Source: Sphingobacteriales bacterium 39-19
GTDB lineage: Bacteria; Bacteroidota; Bacteroidia; Chitinophagales; Chitinophagaceae
Assembly: GCA_001898465.1 (NCBI GenBank)
Contig: MKTX01000018.1
Span: 1 to 38,105, forward strand
DNA: 38,105 nucleotides
Reading direction: 5' to 3'
Part shown: positions 6,727-15,767 of the stretch, one piece after another
Position numbering within the stretch: the stretch's first letter is position 1
Layout: each line of letters begins with the position of its first letter
Notes under the pieces: generated by a model
Told to the model about the DNA's origin: nothing
Databases searched by the model: none
The model's input: only the letters and a program-made list of their open reading frames with translations
Made by a program: the position numbers and the translations under genes

Positions 6727-7311
6727 TTATTCTTTTACCCAGGTAACTTTTTCATTGATAGGGCTGCGCCTGCTACGGCCTGAGGGGCTTAATACATAAC
6801 CCATATAAAAAAAGCCCAGCAGCTTATCATTTTCCCCAAGATTAAAAAAAGGTTTTGCAGATTCATAATACGTAATACCGCCGGTGGTCCAGTAGCCGCC
6901 TAAACCATAAGCACTAACCGATAAATAAATATTTTCTACCGCACAGGCTACCGCTTCTATATCTTCAATTTCGGGAATTGATTTCTTTTTACTTCGTCTC
7001 ATGGTAATGGCTATTACGTGTGATGCCTTTAAAGGATTGGTTTGCAATTTTTGATAACTGCCTTCTTTAAAAGATTCCCCCGCTTCAGCTTTATACAATT
7101 CACTTTGAAAATGTGCTAATTTCTGTAAGCCTTCACCACTAAAAACAATAAAATGCCAGGGTTCTTCGTGGCCATGGTTGGGCGCCCATAAGGCATTGGT
7201 TAAAATTTCTTTTACCACGTTATCGTCTATTTTTTTACCGGCTTCCATTTGATCGGGGAAAACAGAGCGGCGATTACGAACAAATTCATTAAATATTTCT
7301 GGTGCTATCAT
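6727..7311 (-). CDS. Nitroreductase family protein
   Basis: This 194-residue FMN-dependent nitroreductase-fold protein reduces nitro, quinone or related substrates with NAD(P)H. The N-terminal RNRRSVFPDQ block supplies the FMN phosphate-binding arginines. APNHGHEEPWHFIVF (around residue 48) is the characteristic second motif. The C-terminal half holds AVACAVENIYLSVSAYGLGG and the YMGYV segment usual for the family. Its length fits small YdjA-like members. It is last in a minus-strand run that begins with plsC and lies 23 bases after the CDF transporter gene, so they are probably co-transcribed. The substrate cannot be told from sequence. Confidence 0.9.
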   Translation of the reverse strand: MIAPEIFNEFVRNRRSVFPDQMEAGKKIDDNVVKEILTNALWAPNHGHEEPWHFIVFSGEGLQKLAHFQSELYKAEAGESFKEGSYQKLQTNPLKASHVIAITMRRSKKKSIPEIEDIEAVACAVENIYLSVSAYGLGGYWTTGGITYYESAKPFFNLGENDKLLGFFYMGYVLSPSGRSRRSPINEKVTWVKE

Positions 7312-7334
7312 AATTTTATTTTTAAAAGTGACGC

Positions 7335-8333
7335 TTATTCTTTGTCTGTCTCTAACTGGTGTTTTTGATTGCTGATAATGTTTTTTAAAGTCCAGTTTAC
7401 TTTGCGTTCAAAAGGATGCTGGCGAACAGTGCATTCAAATTTGGTACAAATTCGGCAACTAAAATCCAGGCAGGCATCTGAATGCACAAACATTTCTATT
7501 GATTCACCAAAATTATCTTTTAACAGCTTCGATAACTTATCAATTTCATGATGTGCTTCCAGTACATTAAAATACCAGGGTACCGTAAGATGAAAGTCTA
7601 AATGCAAAATGGCCCCATACTTAATGATGCGCATATTGTGCAAGTCTATCCAATTGGTTTCCCTGTTATTGTTTAATAAAGCAACCATTCTTTTTAATAA
7701 TTCCTCATCTGCCGCATCCATCATCCCTGCAACAGAACTTTTTAGGATACTATAACCGGTTCTTAAGATCACAAATGCAAAAATGAGCGCAACAATAATA
7801 TCAATATAATTTAAGCGGGTAAAGTAAACCAGTACTAAGCCCATAATGATCCCCACGGTAGTGAGCGTATCCGTTTGCAAATGCTTACCACTTGCCATTA
7901 GCGCCATGGAACGGTTCTTTTTACCGGTTTGGATGCAAATATACCCGGCCCCGTAATTGATAAGGGCTGTGGCTGCTAATAACCAAATACCAAAATCAAT
8001 TTTTTGGATTTCTTTTGGATGAAAAATGGCTCCTGCACTTTCAAAAATAATTACTGTACCTGCCACAAAAATCAAAGTGCCCTCAATGGCTGCAGAGATA
8101 TATTCAATTTTTCCATGGCCGTAAGGATGGTCGGTATCCCGGGGTTTTGCCGAAACCGATAAACTGTATAAACCTATAAAACTTGCTGCTACATTCACAA
8201 TGCTCTCTAAAGCATCGGTGAGTACGGCAATAGAATTTGTAATATACCAGGCAAATATTTTTACAGCAAATAAAATGAGCGATAGTAATACTATTCCCTT
8301 TTGAACCTTTACATTCTGTTTTGATTCTTGCAT
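7335..8333 (-). CDS. Cation diffusion facilitator (CDF) metal exporter
   Basis: This 332-residue inner-membrane antiporter exports divalent metal (Zn, Fe, Mn, Co or Cd) in exchange for protons. Six hydrophobic segments cover residues about 12-210, followed by a cytoplasmic domain. The TM2 metal site is TDALESIVN (Asp40, Glu43, Asn47) and the TM5 site is HLQTD (His151, Asp155). The loop DHPYGHGKIE (68-77) is a family hallmark. The tail has a cysteine-rich segment CLDFSCRICTKFEC that could bind metal or an Fe-S centre, which is unusual for CDF proteins of the ZitB type. The metal is not predictable. Confidence 0.92.
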   Translation of the reverse strand: MQESKQNVKVQKGIVLLSLILFAVKIFAWYITNSIAVLTDALESIVNVAASFIGLYSLSVSAKPRDTDHPYGHGKIEYISAAIEGTLIFVAGTVIIFESAGAIFHPKEIQKIDFGIWLLAATALINYGAGYICIQTGKKNRSMALMASGKHLQTDTLTTVGIIMGLVLVYFTRLNYIDIIVALIFAFVILRTGYSILKSSVAGMMDAADEELLKRMVALLNNNRETNWIDLHNMRIIKYGAILHLDFHLTVPWYFNVLEAHHEIDKLSKLLKDNFGESIEMFVHSDACLDFSCRICTKFECTVRQHPFERKVNWTLKNIISNQKHQLETDKE

Positions 8334-8400
8334 GGAGATTTATAAACTGTAAAGATATGACAGCAATCTTATTACACTAAGAATTCAAAGGTAAATGGAT

Positions 8401-10230
8401 TTACCTTTTAAGATAATCTTCTATACTATATTGCTCATAAGCTTTGCCCGTTTGTATCATTTGCGGGTTTACATGACCATTTTGTTCCATTATGGTTTTA
8501 CCTACATTATCAAAAATAAAATAACCCTGCTGGTTTACAAACCCAAAACCATCATTAAAGGAAAAATAAGCGCCGGGTAAAATAGTGGAGTCTAATAAGT
8601 TTTTGCTGAATGCAAATGAATTATCGGGTAGCATAAGTAAATTAAGCAAGGTAGAGGCAATATCTGTTTGCGAACCCGTAACCGGGTTATTGGTATTTGT
8701 TTTAATGGTGCCTCCTGTAAAAAGAAGCGGTATTTTAAAATCATCAATTTTTTTCCCTGTAGGCGGCAGCCGATGGCCATGGTCTGCCACAATTACAATA
8801 ATCGTATTATCCCACCAGGGTTGTGATTTACAAAAATGGATGAATTGGGTAACCACTTTATCAGTATAATGCAGCGAGTTCATAAAAAGCTGTACATCTT
8901 TATTGCCTGTAATACTTGCTGCTTCGGGAATTTCATACGGCTCGTGGCTGCTTAAGGTGAGCCAGGTATAAAAGAAGGGTTGTTTTTGCTGAGCCAGGTC
9001 CTGTTGTAATTTTTGTTCTACCACACCATCATGCGCACCCCATTTAGAATTACGATCTTCTTTTTTAAAATCATTAACAGTAATAAAATTTTGAAATGAA
9101 GCCCCCAGTAAATAGGCTTTCATATTGGCAAATTCAGTTTCGCCACCATAATAAAATGCAGTATGATAACCTGCCTGGCTAAATACATTTCCAAGTGTAG
9201 GCAGGGTAGATGCTTTTTCCGGAATCTTTATGATAGATGTAACAGGCTGCGAAGGATACCCGCTCAAAACAGCTACTATCCCTTTATCCGTACGATCTCC
9301 ACTGGCATAAATATTCGAAAAATAAATACCCTCTTTTTTAAGTTCATTAAAACCGGGTACCACTACTACTCCGTTTTCATTTAGAGATAATGCTTTGCCG
9401 GTAAAACTTTCCCAGACTATTACAATTACATTTGGCCTGGTTGCAGCAGGAGGCCATTTTTTTTCTTTTTTTGCATACAAACTATCCATGATGCGGGCCG
9501 CTTGCGCCGGTTCCATAAAAAGATAGGGATTGTGTATATTTTCCACGTGATTATTTACACTATGAAAAAAATTCCAGGTAGTATTTACGGCTGCTACATT
9601 CGCAAAATGATTTAGGCTGAAATACACACTACTTTGATTAATGGGAGCCAATTGTAAACCCCCTCTCAAAGGAATGATGAATAAGCCTGCTGTTATGAAC
9701 AGGATAATGGCTTGTACAGCTTTTTGTTTGTCAAACTGTACCGGTAACCAGGCCCGGGAAATAATTTTTCTGAAAACCCAAAACAGGATTATATAGCTAA
9801 TAATAAAAAATAAGATTACCCAAAAAACGGGCAGGTTGCCTATGGATGCCATGGCTTCTTTGGGACTTTGCAGGTATTTTAAAACAGAAGCATCAATTTT
9901 ATATCCCCATGCACGAAATGCATATAAATCAGAATAGTTTAAGAGCAACACAAAAAACAACAAGATGGCCGTGTACACAAACCATATTCTCTTTTTATTG
10001 AGTACAGGTATGCCAATACCTAATAAAAATAATAATAACCCGGGCAATACAAAATAAGATGCCAGTGAAGCATCCATTCTTAATCCATAAAAGAGGCTGC
10101 CCATCACATTCTTCAGCCCCGCAGCATTTGCCTGGCTATAGTTGAAGAAAAGAAACAGGATACGTCCCAGTTGAAAGATCAATATCCAGCAAAGCCAATA
10201 TTTCAATAAGAAAATAATACGGCTACACAT
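8401..10230 (-). CDS. LtaS-like membrane phosphoglycerol transferase (sulfatase fold)
   Basis: This 609-residue protein has five N-terminal membrane segments (to about residue 195) and a large periplasmic alkaline phosphatase/sulfatase domain. Catalytic features are Glu in VIVWESFTG (about 273), the nucleophilic Thr in SGDRTDKG (about 315), and the metal motifs WGAHD and VADHGH. This is the layout of lipoteichoic acid synthase and related phosphoglycerol or phosphoethanolamine transferases. Bacteroidota make no lipoteichoic acid, so it probably decorates lipopolysaccharide, periplasmic glycan or lipids. It lies 25 bases after murB on the same strand. Confidence 0.88.
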   Translation of the reverse strand: MCSRIIFLLKYWLCWILIFQLGRILFLFFNYSQANAAGLKNVMGSLFYGLRMDASLASYFVLPGLLLFLLGIGIPVLNKKRIWFVYTAILLFFVLLLNYSDLYAFRAWGYKIDASVLKYLQSPKEAMASIGNLPVFWVILFFIISYIILFWVFRKIISRAWLPVQFDKQKAVQAIILFITAGLFIIPLRGGLQLAPINQSSVYFSLNHFANVAAVNTTWNFFHSVNNHVENIHNPYLFMEPAQAARIMDSLYAKKEKKWPPAATRPNVIVIVWESFTGKALSLNENGVVVVPGFNELKKEGIYFSNIYASGDRTDKGIVAVLSGYPSQPVTSIIKIPEKASTLPTLGNVFSQAGYHTAFYYGGETEFANMKAYLLGASFQNFITVNDFKKEDRNSKWGAHDGVVEQKLQQDLAQQKQPFFYTWLTLSSHEPYEIPEAASITGNKDVQLFMNSLHYTDKVVTQFIHFCKSQPWWDNTIIVIVADHGHRLPPTGKKIDDFKIPLLFTGGTIKTNTNNPVTGSQTDIASTLLNLLMLPDNSFAFSKNLLDSTILPGAYFSFNDGFGFVNQQGYFIFDNVGKTIMEQNGHVNPQMIQTGKAYEQYSIEDYLKR

Positions 10231-10255
10231 AATTTTAAATTTTAAATACCCGCTG

Positions 10256-11269
10256 TTATAAAATATTCACTTCTCTTTCTAATTGCACAGTAAATTTTTG
10301 AAAAACAGAATTCACGATTTTTTCACTCAGCAAAAATATATCTTCCCCGGTTGCCTTCCCGTAATTTACCAGTACCAAGGCTTGTAAGGGGTGGCAACCT
10401 GCATCCCCCTCCCGGTACCCCTTCCATCCGCATTGCTCAATCAGCCAGCCGGCAGGAATCTTTACAAACCCATTGGATACAGGGTAACCCATAATTTGCG
10501 GGAATTCTTTTTTAAGATCTTCAAATTTTGCAATATCAATTTCAGGATTTTTAAAAAAGCTCCCGGCATTCCCCACTATTTTTGGATCGGGCAGTTTAGC
10601 GCTGCGGATAGCCATTACGGCATTTGCAACAGCACGGATACTCAGGTCTTTTATACCCATTTCGTTTAATTGTTGCCTGATGGCACCATATTCAATATGA
10701 TAATTGGGTTTTTTACTTAGTTTAAGTGTTACCCGATTAATAATAAACTGGTTTTTAAATTTTCTTTTAAAAACACTTTCCCGATAACCAAATTCGCAAT
10801 CACCATTATAAAAGGTATGCATTTTTCCATCTTCTTTATGGTATGCATCCAGGCAATAAAATACATCTTTTATTTCTACGCCGTAAGCGCCAATATTCTG
10901 CATGGGCGAAGCGCCTACCTGGCCGGGTATGAGTGCCAGGTTTTCTATCCCTGCAAATCCATGCTCTATACAATACAGTACAAATGAGTGCCAGGGTTCG
11001 CCGGCCCCTGCCCTTATATAAACATCATCCCCCTCCTCCTTCAAAATCTCAATCCCTTTTATTTCGTTTTTTAAAACAAGGCCATCTACATTTTTTGTAA
11101 ATAAAATATTACTCCCGCCACCCAGGATAAACCCCTGGTTAAATTCTTTTTGAGTGGTATGCAATTCCTGCAGGTCTTCTAATGTTGTAAAGCCGGCAAA
11201 CTTCCGGGCATACACATCCATACCAAAACTATTCAATGATTTTAACGGGTAATCCAATTCTATATTCAT
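10256..11269 (-). CDS. murB: UDP-N-acetylenolpyruvoylglucosamine reductase
   Basis: This enzyme makes UDP-N-acetylmuramic acid with NADPH and FAD in the cytoplasmic phase of peptidoglycan synthesis. The 337-residue length is normal. The FAD domain shows LGGGSNILF (about 50) and NIGAYGVE (about 124). YRESVFK and GNAGSFFKNP (catalytic Ser) follow, then AGWLIEQCGWKGYREGDAG near 268. The final acidic residue is in LEREVNIL. It starts 9 bases after priA on the same strand. Confidence 0.96.
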   Translation of the reverse strand: MNIELDYPLKSLNSFGMDVYARKFAGFTTLEDLQELHTTQKEFNQGFILGGGSNILFTKNVDGLVLKNEIKGIEILKEEGDDVYIRAGAGEPWHSFVLYCIEHGFAGIENLALIPGQVGASPMQNIGAYGVEIKDVFYCLDAYHKEDGKMHTFYNGDCEFGYRESVFKRKFKNQFIINRVTLKLSKKPNYHIEYGAIRQQLNEMGIKDLSIRAVANAVMAIRSAKLPDPKIVGNAGSFFKNPEIDIAKFEDLKKEFPQIMGYPVSNGFVKIPAGWLIEQCGWKGYREGDAGCHPLQALVLVNYGKATGEDIFLLSEKIVNSVFQKFTVQLEREVNIL

Positions 11270-11278
11270 GATATTCGA

Positions 11279-13771
11279 TTAAGCAGGGTCTACATCAATG
11301 ACCAGCTTTACAGCCCTGTATATCTTTTCTGCATGCAGCAAGTTAATATGATTCCAAATTACTTTTCTAAAAACAGTTCCCATGCCGTATTCTTTGGGCA
11401 ACTTAAGCATGATTTCCATTACATATTGATTTCTCACCCTCCCGATTACAGGTTCGGCAGGGCCGGTTATATACTGCTTTAAATCCTGGCTTAGGGATGT
11501 CGTTAATTTTTCTGCTGCCTGGTGTACCTTTTTTTTATCTGTGTGCCTCAATTCAATTTTAATAACCCGGCTAAAGGGAGGATAAAAAAATTCTTGCCTT
11601 GAAAAAATTTCAAATTCATAAAATTTCTCATAGTCATGCCGGGTAACAAATTCAAGAACCGGGTGATGGATGTTGATGGCCTGGATAATTACTTTACCCT
11701 GCTTATGTTTTCTGCCGGCCCGGCCACTTACCTGTTCCATCAATTGAAAAGCCCTTTCATTCACCCTGAAATCAGCAAAACTCAGCAAGCTGTCAGCATC
11801 CAAAATACCTACGAGGCCCACGTGTTCAAAATCCAATCCCTTCACAAGCATCTGTGTACCTACCAGGATATCTAAGCGCTGTTGTTCGAACATTTGGATT
11901 AAAGTATGATGTGCCGTTTTTCCCCGCATACTATCTACATCCATCCTGCCTATTTTGCTATGGGGAAAATCTGCTCCCAGGTGTTCTTCAATTTTCTCGG
12001 TACCAAAATTTTTATCCAGCCAACTATTGCTGCCACAGGCAGGGCAGGTTATTAATTTGGGATAGGTGCTTCCGCAATAATGACAATGAAGCTGATTGCT
12101 ATATTTGTGCCAGGTAAGCGATACATCACAATGGGTACATTGAGGAATATATCCGCATGAACCGCAGATCATATAAGGGCTATAGCCCCGCCTGTTTTGA
12201 AACAGGATAACCTGCAAGCCGGCTTCTAAAGTTTTTTCCATCGCTTCTTTGAGTTGCGGGCTAATCATCACTTTTCCTTTTTGTGCCACCTGCCTCAGGT
12301 TTACAATTTCAGTAAGCGGCATTTCGATTCCACCGTAGCGTTCATCTAATTTAATATACCCGTATTTATCCTGTTTTACATTAAAATAAGTTTCGAGTGA
12401 AGGTGTAGCACTCCCCAATAAAACTTTTGCTTTAAATAAGGAAGCATTATAAATCGCAGCATCTCTTGCATGGTAACGAGGGGCAGGATCGTATTGTTTA
12501 TAAGAAGCATCATGCTCTTCGTCCACGACAATTAATCCCAAATCACTAAAAGGTAACATCAATGCACTCCTGGCGCCCAAAACAATTTTTATTTCACCTG
12601 ATCTTATTTTATGCCAAAGTTCTGTACGTTCCTGGTTGTTAAACTTAGAATGGTAAATGGCAATGTTTCCGCCAAAATGTTTTTGAAGCCTTCTTATAAT
12701 TTGAGCTGTAAGGGCTATTTCGGGCAATAAATATAATACCTGCCTGCCCTCTGAAAAATACTTTTCAATGAGGCGAATATAAAGCTGGGTTTTACCGCTA
12801 CCGGTTACACCATGTAAAAGGCAAACATTTTTTTCTTTAAAAGCCTGGACTATTTCTGTATGGGCCTGTTGTTGTTTTTCACTCAGTATAAAATCAATAT
12901 CCACTTTTTTAGATAATGCAGGAACCCGGTCAACCGATCTTTTCTCTACAACTAAAATTCCTTTTTCCACCAGTGCTTTTAATTGTGCAGCGGTAGCGCC
13001 TGCTTTTTTTAATAAAACGGGTTGTATTACTTCTCCCTGTGTTTTGTGCAGGTGCAGGTAGGCCAGTAATAATTCCATTTGCCGGGGCGCTCCTTTCCAG
13101 TCGTTTAAAAGCAAGCTTAGCGCTTCTTCATTTTGATAGGCCGGCTGCAGCAAAACAAAATTTTCTTTCTTCACTTTGTACCTTTCACTCAACTCTTCCC
13201 AGATGTAACAAATATGATGATCAATTAATTTCTTGATGACCGGGTACACATGGTTTGTATCTAACAATTGCTGAACTTCATTTAAATTCAGTTGTTTTTT
13301 TATGAGCAATGCTTCGGCCACAATAAATTCTTCATCACCCAGGGCAGAGAAGTCGTCTCCTGCCTCCTCATTTAAAATAAGAATGGTTTCGCTGCTGAGT
13401 TTAAAATTGGCCGGCATGGCAGCATTCATTACTTCGCCCTCACTACACATATAATAAGCAGCCAGCCATTGCCAAAATAGTAATTGCTGGGGGTATAGCA
13501 AGGGTGCGTCATCCAGCACATTGAGAATTTCTTTGGTAGGATAACCCGGTTTTACGGGGCTAATACTTTTTATAATGCCGGCGTACTTTTTATTTTTTCC
13601 AAAAACCACTTCTACCCGGTGGCCCGGTAATGCTTTGTTTTTAAAAGCTTCGGGTACCGAGTAAGTATATACTTTGGGTAAGGCCAGGGGCAAAATCACT
13701 TCGGCCCAATATGCAGGCGCCTCACTAAATGCTATTTCTGTTTCATCATACATGCTGTATCCAACTGGCAT
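11279..13771 (-). CDS. priA: Primosomal replication restart helicase PriA
   Basis: PriA recognises stalled forks and reloads the replicative helicase. The 830-residue protein has the N-terminal DNA-binding domain (AEVILPLALPKVYTYSVPE). The helicase domain carries Walker A GVTGSGKT (about 323) and VDEEHD. A zinc-binding insert has four CxxC pairs (CGSCGY, CTHC, CHYC, CPAC), then helicase motifs GTQMLVKGLDF and QVSGRAGR. The start may be the ATG at 13771 or the one at 13753. Either overlaps the end of plsC (stop at 13746-13748), implying coupled translation. Confidence 0.96.
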   Translation of the reverse strand: MPVGYSMYDETEIAFSEAPAYWAEVILPLALPKVYTYSVPEAFKNKALPGHRVEVVFGKNKKYAGIIKSISPVKPGYPTKEILNVLDDAPLLYPQQLLFWQWLAAYYMCSEGEVMNAAMPANFKLSSETILILNEEAGDDFSALGDEEFIVAEALLIKKQLNLNEVQQLLDTNHVYPVIKKLIDHHICYIWEELSERYKVKKENFVLLQPAYQNEEALSLLLNDWKGAPRQMELLLAYLHLHKTQGEVIQPVLLKKAGATAAQLKALVEKGILVVEKRSVDRVPALSKKVDIDFILSEKQQQAHTEIVQAFKEKNVCLLHGVTGSGKTQLYIRLIEKYFSEGRQVLYLLPEIALTAQIIRRLQKHFGGNIAIYHSKFNNQERTELWHKIRSGEIKIVLGARSALMLPFSDLGLIVVDEEHDASYKQYDPAPRYHARDAAIYNASLFKAKVLLGSATPSLETYFNVKQDKYGYIKLDERYGGIEMPLTEIVNLRQVAQKGKVMISPQLKEAMEKTLEAGLQVILFQNRRGYSPYMICGSCGYIPQCTHCDVSLTWHKYSNQLHCHYCGSTYPKLITCPACGSNSWLDKNFGTEKIEEHLGADFPHSKIGRMDVDSMRGKTAHHTLIQMFEQQRLDILVGTQMLVKGLDFEHVGLVGILDADSLLSFADFRVNERAFQLMEQVSGRAGRKHKQGKVIIQAINIHHPVLEFVTRHDYEKFYEFEIFSRQEFFYPPFSRVIKIELRHTDKKKVHQAAEKLTTSLSQDLKQYITGPAEPVIGRVRNQYVMEIMLKLPKEYGMGTVFRKVIWNHINLLHAEKIYRAVKLVIDVDPA

Positions 13772-14513
13772 TGTATTTTATTAACGCAAGTTCCATTTGT
13801 TCGTACACTTTTTGCTTTAATGCTTCCATATTTTCAAGGGAATATTCCTGGGCTCTCACAGGTGGTAAAAACACTGACCTTGACCGGCCCGGTGTAAATG
13901 AAAAAACAGTTTTATAATTAAGCCTGTCATAAGTATCTAAAAAAAGGATTGGCTGAATAAGTGTTTGCATTTCTATGGCCACATTAAAAGCCCCGTTATA
14001 AAAATTTTTCAAGGGCTTATGAGTCATATTAAATGTTCCTTCGGGCGCAACCACTACCGAAATATTTTTCTTGAGCATATCCTTTAGTCCCTTCAAACTT
14101 TTGGCCCGGGCCTCGGCGCTGCTGCGATCTACTTTTATAACTGCATTTCGGTAAATAAAGCCAAAGACGGGGATCCGGCTCATTTCTGCTTTCCCCAAAA
14201 TCCTTACCGGCTGGCGCCGCAGGGTTTTCATAATAACAGGGATATCTAAATAAGAGATGTGGTTAAAAACAAAAACGGCCGGTTCGTGGGTAACTTTAGG
14301 CGCTTCATAAATATTTTTATGGTACATGCCCCAAAAAAATAAGGTAAGATCGGCCCACAACCTGCAAATGGAATAAATCATATTCCCTCCTTTGATGGGC
14401 CCCATGAGCGATGCTAATATTACAAAGGGAAATAACAGGAACATAAAAACCAGGAAAACGCACATTGCGTAGATACTATATATATATTGTACCAATTTTA
14501 CTATTACTGCCAT
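13746..14513 (-). CDS. plsC: 1-acyl-sn-glycerol-3-phosphate acyltransferase
   Basis: This membrane enzyme adds the second acyl chain to lysophosphatidic acid to give phosphatidic acid. The 255-residue protein has an N-terminal hydrophobic segment (about 10-38), the catalytic NHISYLD motif (HX4D, about 84-90), the second block GFIYRNAVIKVDR, and the phosphate-binding APEGTF motif (about 156-161). It is the first gene of the minus-strand run and overlaps priA. Divergent rplU starts 206 bases away, so the promoters of both directions lie in that gap. Confidence 0.9.
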   Translation of the reverse strand: MAVIVKLVQYIYSIYAMCVFLVFMFLLFPFVILASLMGPIKGGNMIYSICRLWADLTLFFWGMYHKNIYEAPKVTHEPAVFVFNHISYLDIPVIMKTLRRQPVRILGKAEMSRIPVFGFIYRNAVIKVDRSSAEARAKSLKGLKDMLKKNISVVVAPEGTFNMTHKPLKNFYNGAFNVAIEMQTLIQPILFLDTYDRLNYKTVFSFTPGRSRSVFLPPVRAQEYSLENMEALKQKVYEQMELALIKYNASWIQHV

Positions 14514-14689
14514 AGAGTAGCGAATATAGCATTTCTTAAAGAGGATTGTAATGGGTATTAAAATTCATAAATGATTAAAAATCAATAGATGACTAAAAAT
14601 GGGGTTTCAAAATGGGGTGAATCCGCTAAAAAAATAAAAATTAGGGTAAAAAGAAGCTAAAAATTAGCTTTCTGTCTGGTAAAATCCCT

Positions 14690-14697
14690 TACCTTTG
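14690..14697 (+). promoter_or_regulatory. -7 promoter element of rplU-rpmA
   Basis: TACCTTTG at 14690-14697 is an exact TAnnTTTG match and is followed by CACTC. It lies 22 bases before the rplU ATG. The -33 box is weak; a TTTC-like sequence lies about 20 bases upstream. Confidence 0.75.
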
Positions 14698-14719
14698 CAC
14701 TCCTAAATTTAGCTATGTT

Positions 14720-15025
14720 ATGTTAGCAATCGTAAAAATCGCAGGTCAACAATTTAAAGTAAAAGCAGGCGACAGCTTATATGTACCTCATATTGCAGGT
14801 AAAACAGGAGATTCCGTTGAGTTTTCTGAAGTACTTCTTACCAGCAATGGCAACCAGGTTACCGGGGGTGCCGATGTAAAAGCAATTGTAAAAGCCGAGA
14901 TCCTGAATGAACTGGTAAAAGGTGAAAAAGTGATCGCTTTTAAAATGAAGAGAAGAAAAGGGTTCCGTAAAAAACACGGTCATCGTACCCAGTACACTCA
15001 TATTAAAGTAACTGAAATTGCTTAA
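14720..15025 (+). CDS. rplU: 50S ribosomal protein bL21
   Basis: This 101-residue 23S-binding ribosomal protein is of normal length. It shows the family start (MLAIVKIAGQQFKVKAGD), the core block VIAFKMKRRKGFRKKHGHR (75-93), and ends YTHIKVTEIA. An ATG at 14714 is out of frame and closed at once, so 14720 is the start. It lies 48 bases ahead of rpmA as in almost all bacteria, so both are read from the promoter at 14690. Confidence 0.98.
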   Translation: MLAIVKIAGQQFKVKAGDSLYVPHIAGKTGDSVEFSEVLLTSNGNQVTGGADVKAIVKAEILNELVKGEKVIAFKMKRRKGFRKKHGHRTQYTHIKVTEIA

Positions 15026-15073
15026 TGCCTTTTTGGTAAATTTAAAATTCACTTTTAAAAATTAAAGTAAATA

Positions 15074-15340
15074 ATGGCACATAAAAAAGGTGAAGGTTCC
15101 GTAAAAAACGGCCGTGATTCACAAAGTAAAAGATTAGGTGTAAAAATATATGGTGGCCAACCAGCCCTTGCCGGTAACATCATTTTACGTCAACGGGGTA
15201 CGCAATACCATCCTGGTAAAAATGTAGGGGTGGGTAAAGATTTTACCATCTTTGCGCTTACTGATGGATTGGTAGAATTTAAAAAATCCAGGCTCAACAG
15301 GACCATTGTTTCTGTAACCGCTGTGGAAACTGCATCATAA
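15074..15340 (+). CDS. rpmA: 50S ribosomal protein bL27
   Basis: This 88-residue ribosomal protein reaches toward the peptidyl transferase centre. The start is [20 protein letters not shown], which lacks the cleavable N-terminal extension of Firmicutes. The core reads [20 protein letters not shown] and the rest is the expected [17 protein letters not shown]. It follows rplU on the same strand. The 78 bases downstream are AT-rich with T-runs and lead to the histone-like gene. Confidence 0.98.
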   Translation: MAHKKGEGSVKNGRDSQSKRLGVKIYGGQPALAGNIILRQRGTQYHPGKNVGVGKDFTIFALTDGLVEFKKSRLNRTIVSVTAVETAS

Positions 15341-15418
15341 TTTTTTTTAATTTTTTTTGGTAATATCAAAATAGTATTTATTTTTAAGTATTATTTACTA
15401 ACCAATTAAATTTAAAAA

Positions 15419-15604
15419 ATGGCAACAAAGAAAAAAGCAGCTAAAAAAGCGGCTCCCAAAAAAGCAGCAGCAAAGAAAGCAGCTCCAAAAAAAGCAGCTA
15501 AAAAAGCAGCTCCAAAAAAAGCAGCTAAGAAAGCAGCTCCAAAAAAAGCAGCTAAAAAAGCAGCTCCAAAGAAAGCCGCTAAGAAAGCAGCAAAAAAGAA
15601 ATAA
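15419..15604 (+). CDS. Lys/Ala/Pro-repeat histone H1-like protein
   Basis: This 61-residue protein is made almost only of Lys, Ala and Pro. After MATKKKAAKK the nine-residue unit KKAAPKKAA recurs about six times, ending KKAAKKAAKKK. Such proteins resemble the C-terminal tail of eukaryotic histone H1 and of bacterial Hc1/AlgP-like DNA-binding proteins, and are expected to bind DNA or RNA by charge. The repeat is visible in the DNA (GCAGCT and AAAAAAGCAGCT units), so copy number may vary between strains by slippage. It follows rpmA and is closed by the terminator at 15633. Confidence 0.8.
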   Translation: MATKKKAAKKAAPKKAAAKKAAPKKAAKKAAPKKAAKKAAPKKAAKKAAPKKAAKKAAKKK

Positions 15605-15632
15605 GCTTAGCTTAATTCAACACAAAAATAGT

Positions 15633-15659
15633 AACCCCGGTTTTTTCCGGGGTTTTTTT
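15633..15659 (+). terminator. Rho-independent terminator
   Basis: Stem AACCCCGG (15633-15640) pairs with CCGGGGTT (15647-15654) around a T6 loop, followed by a T-run to 15659. It closes the rplU-rpmA-histone-like unit. Confidence 0.93.
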
Positions 15660-15755
15660 ATGGCCTAAAACCCACTATAGGCAAGCTTTATAGCAATCTC
15701 ACACAAAAAACAAAGCCGCCTTGCGGCGGATGATCTTTCACGAGTAACAATTCTT

Positions 15756-15763
15756 TATTTTTG
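15756..15763 (+). promoter_or_regulatory. -7-like promoter element before the PolX-like gene
   Basis: TATTTTTG fits TAnnTTTG but ends only 4 bases before the ATG at 15768. If used, transcription would begin at or beside the start codon, giving a leaderless or nearly leaderless mRNA. A small GC-rich hairpin (CCGCC/GGCGG) lies at about 15716-15729. Confidence 0.4.
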
Positions 15764-15767
15764 GGGT

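Noticed and set aside
15419..15604. Repeated DNA units as a CRISPR or satellite array
   Set aside because: The repeats have no spacers and encode a continuous Lys/Ala/Pro protein in one frame.
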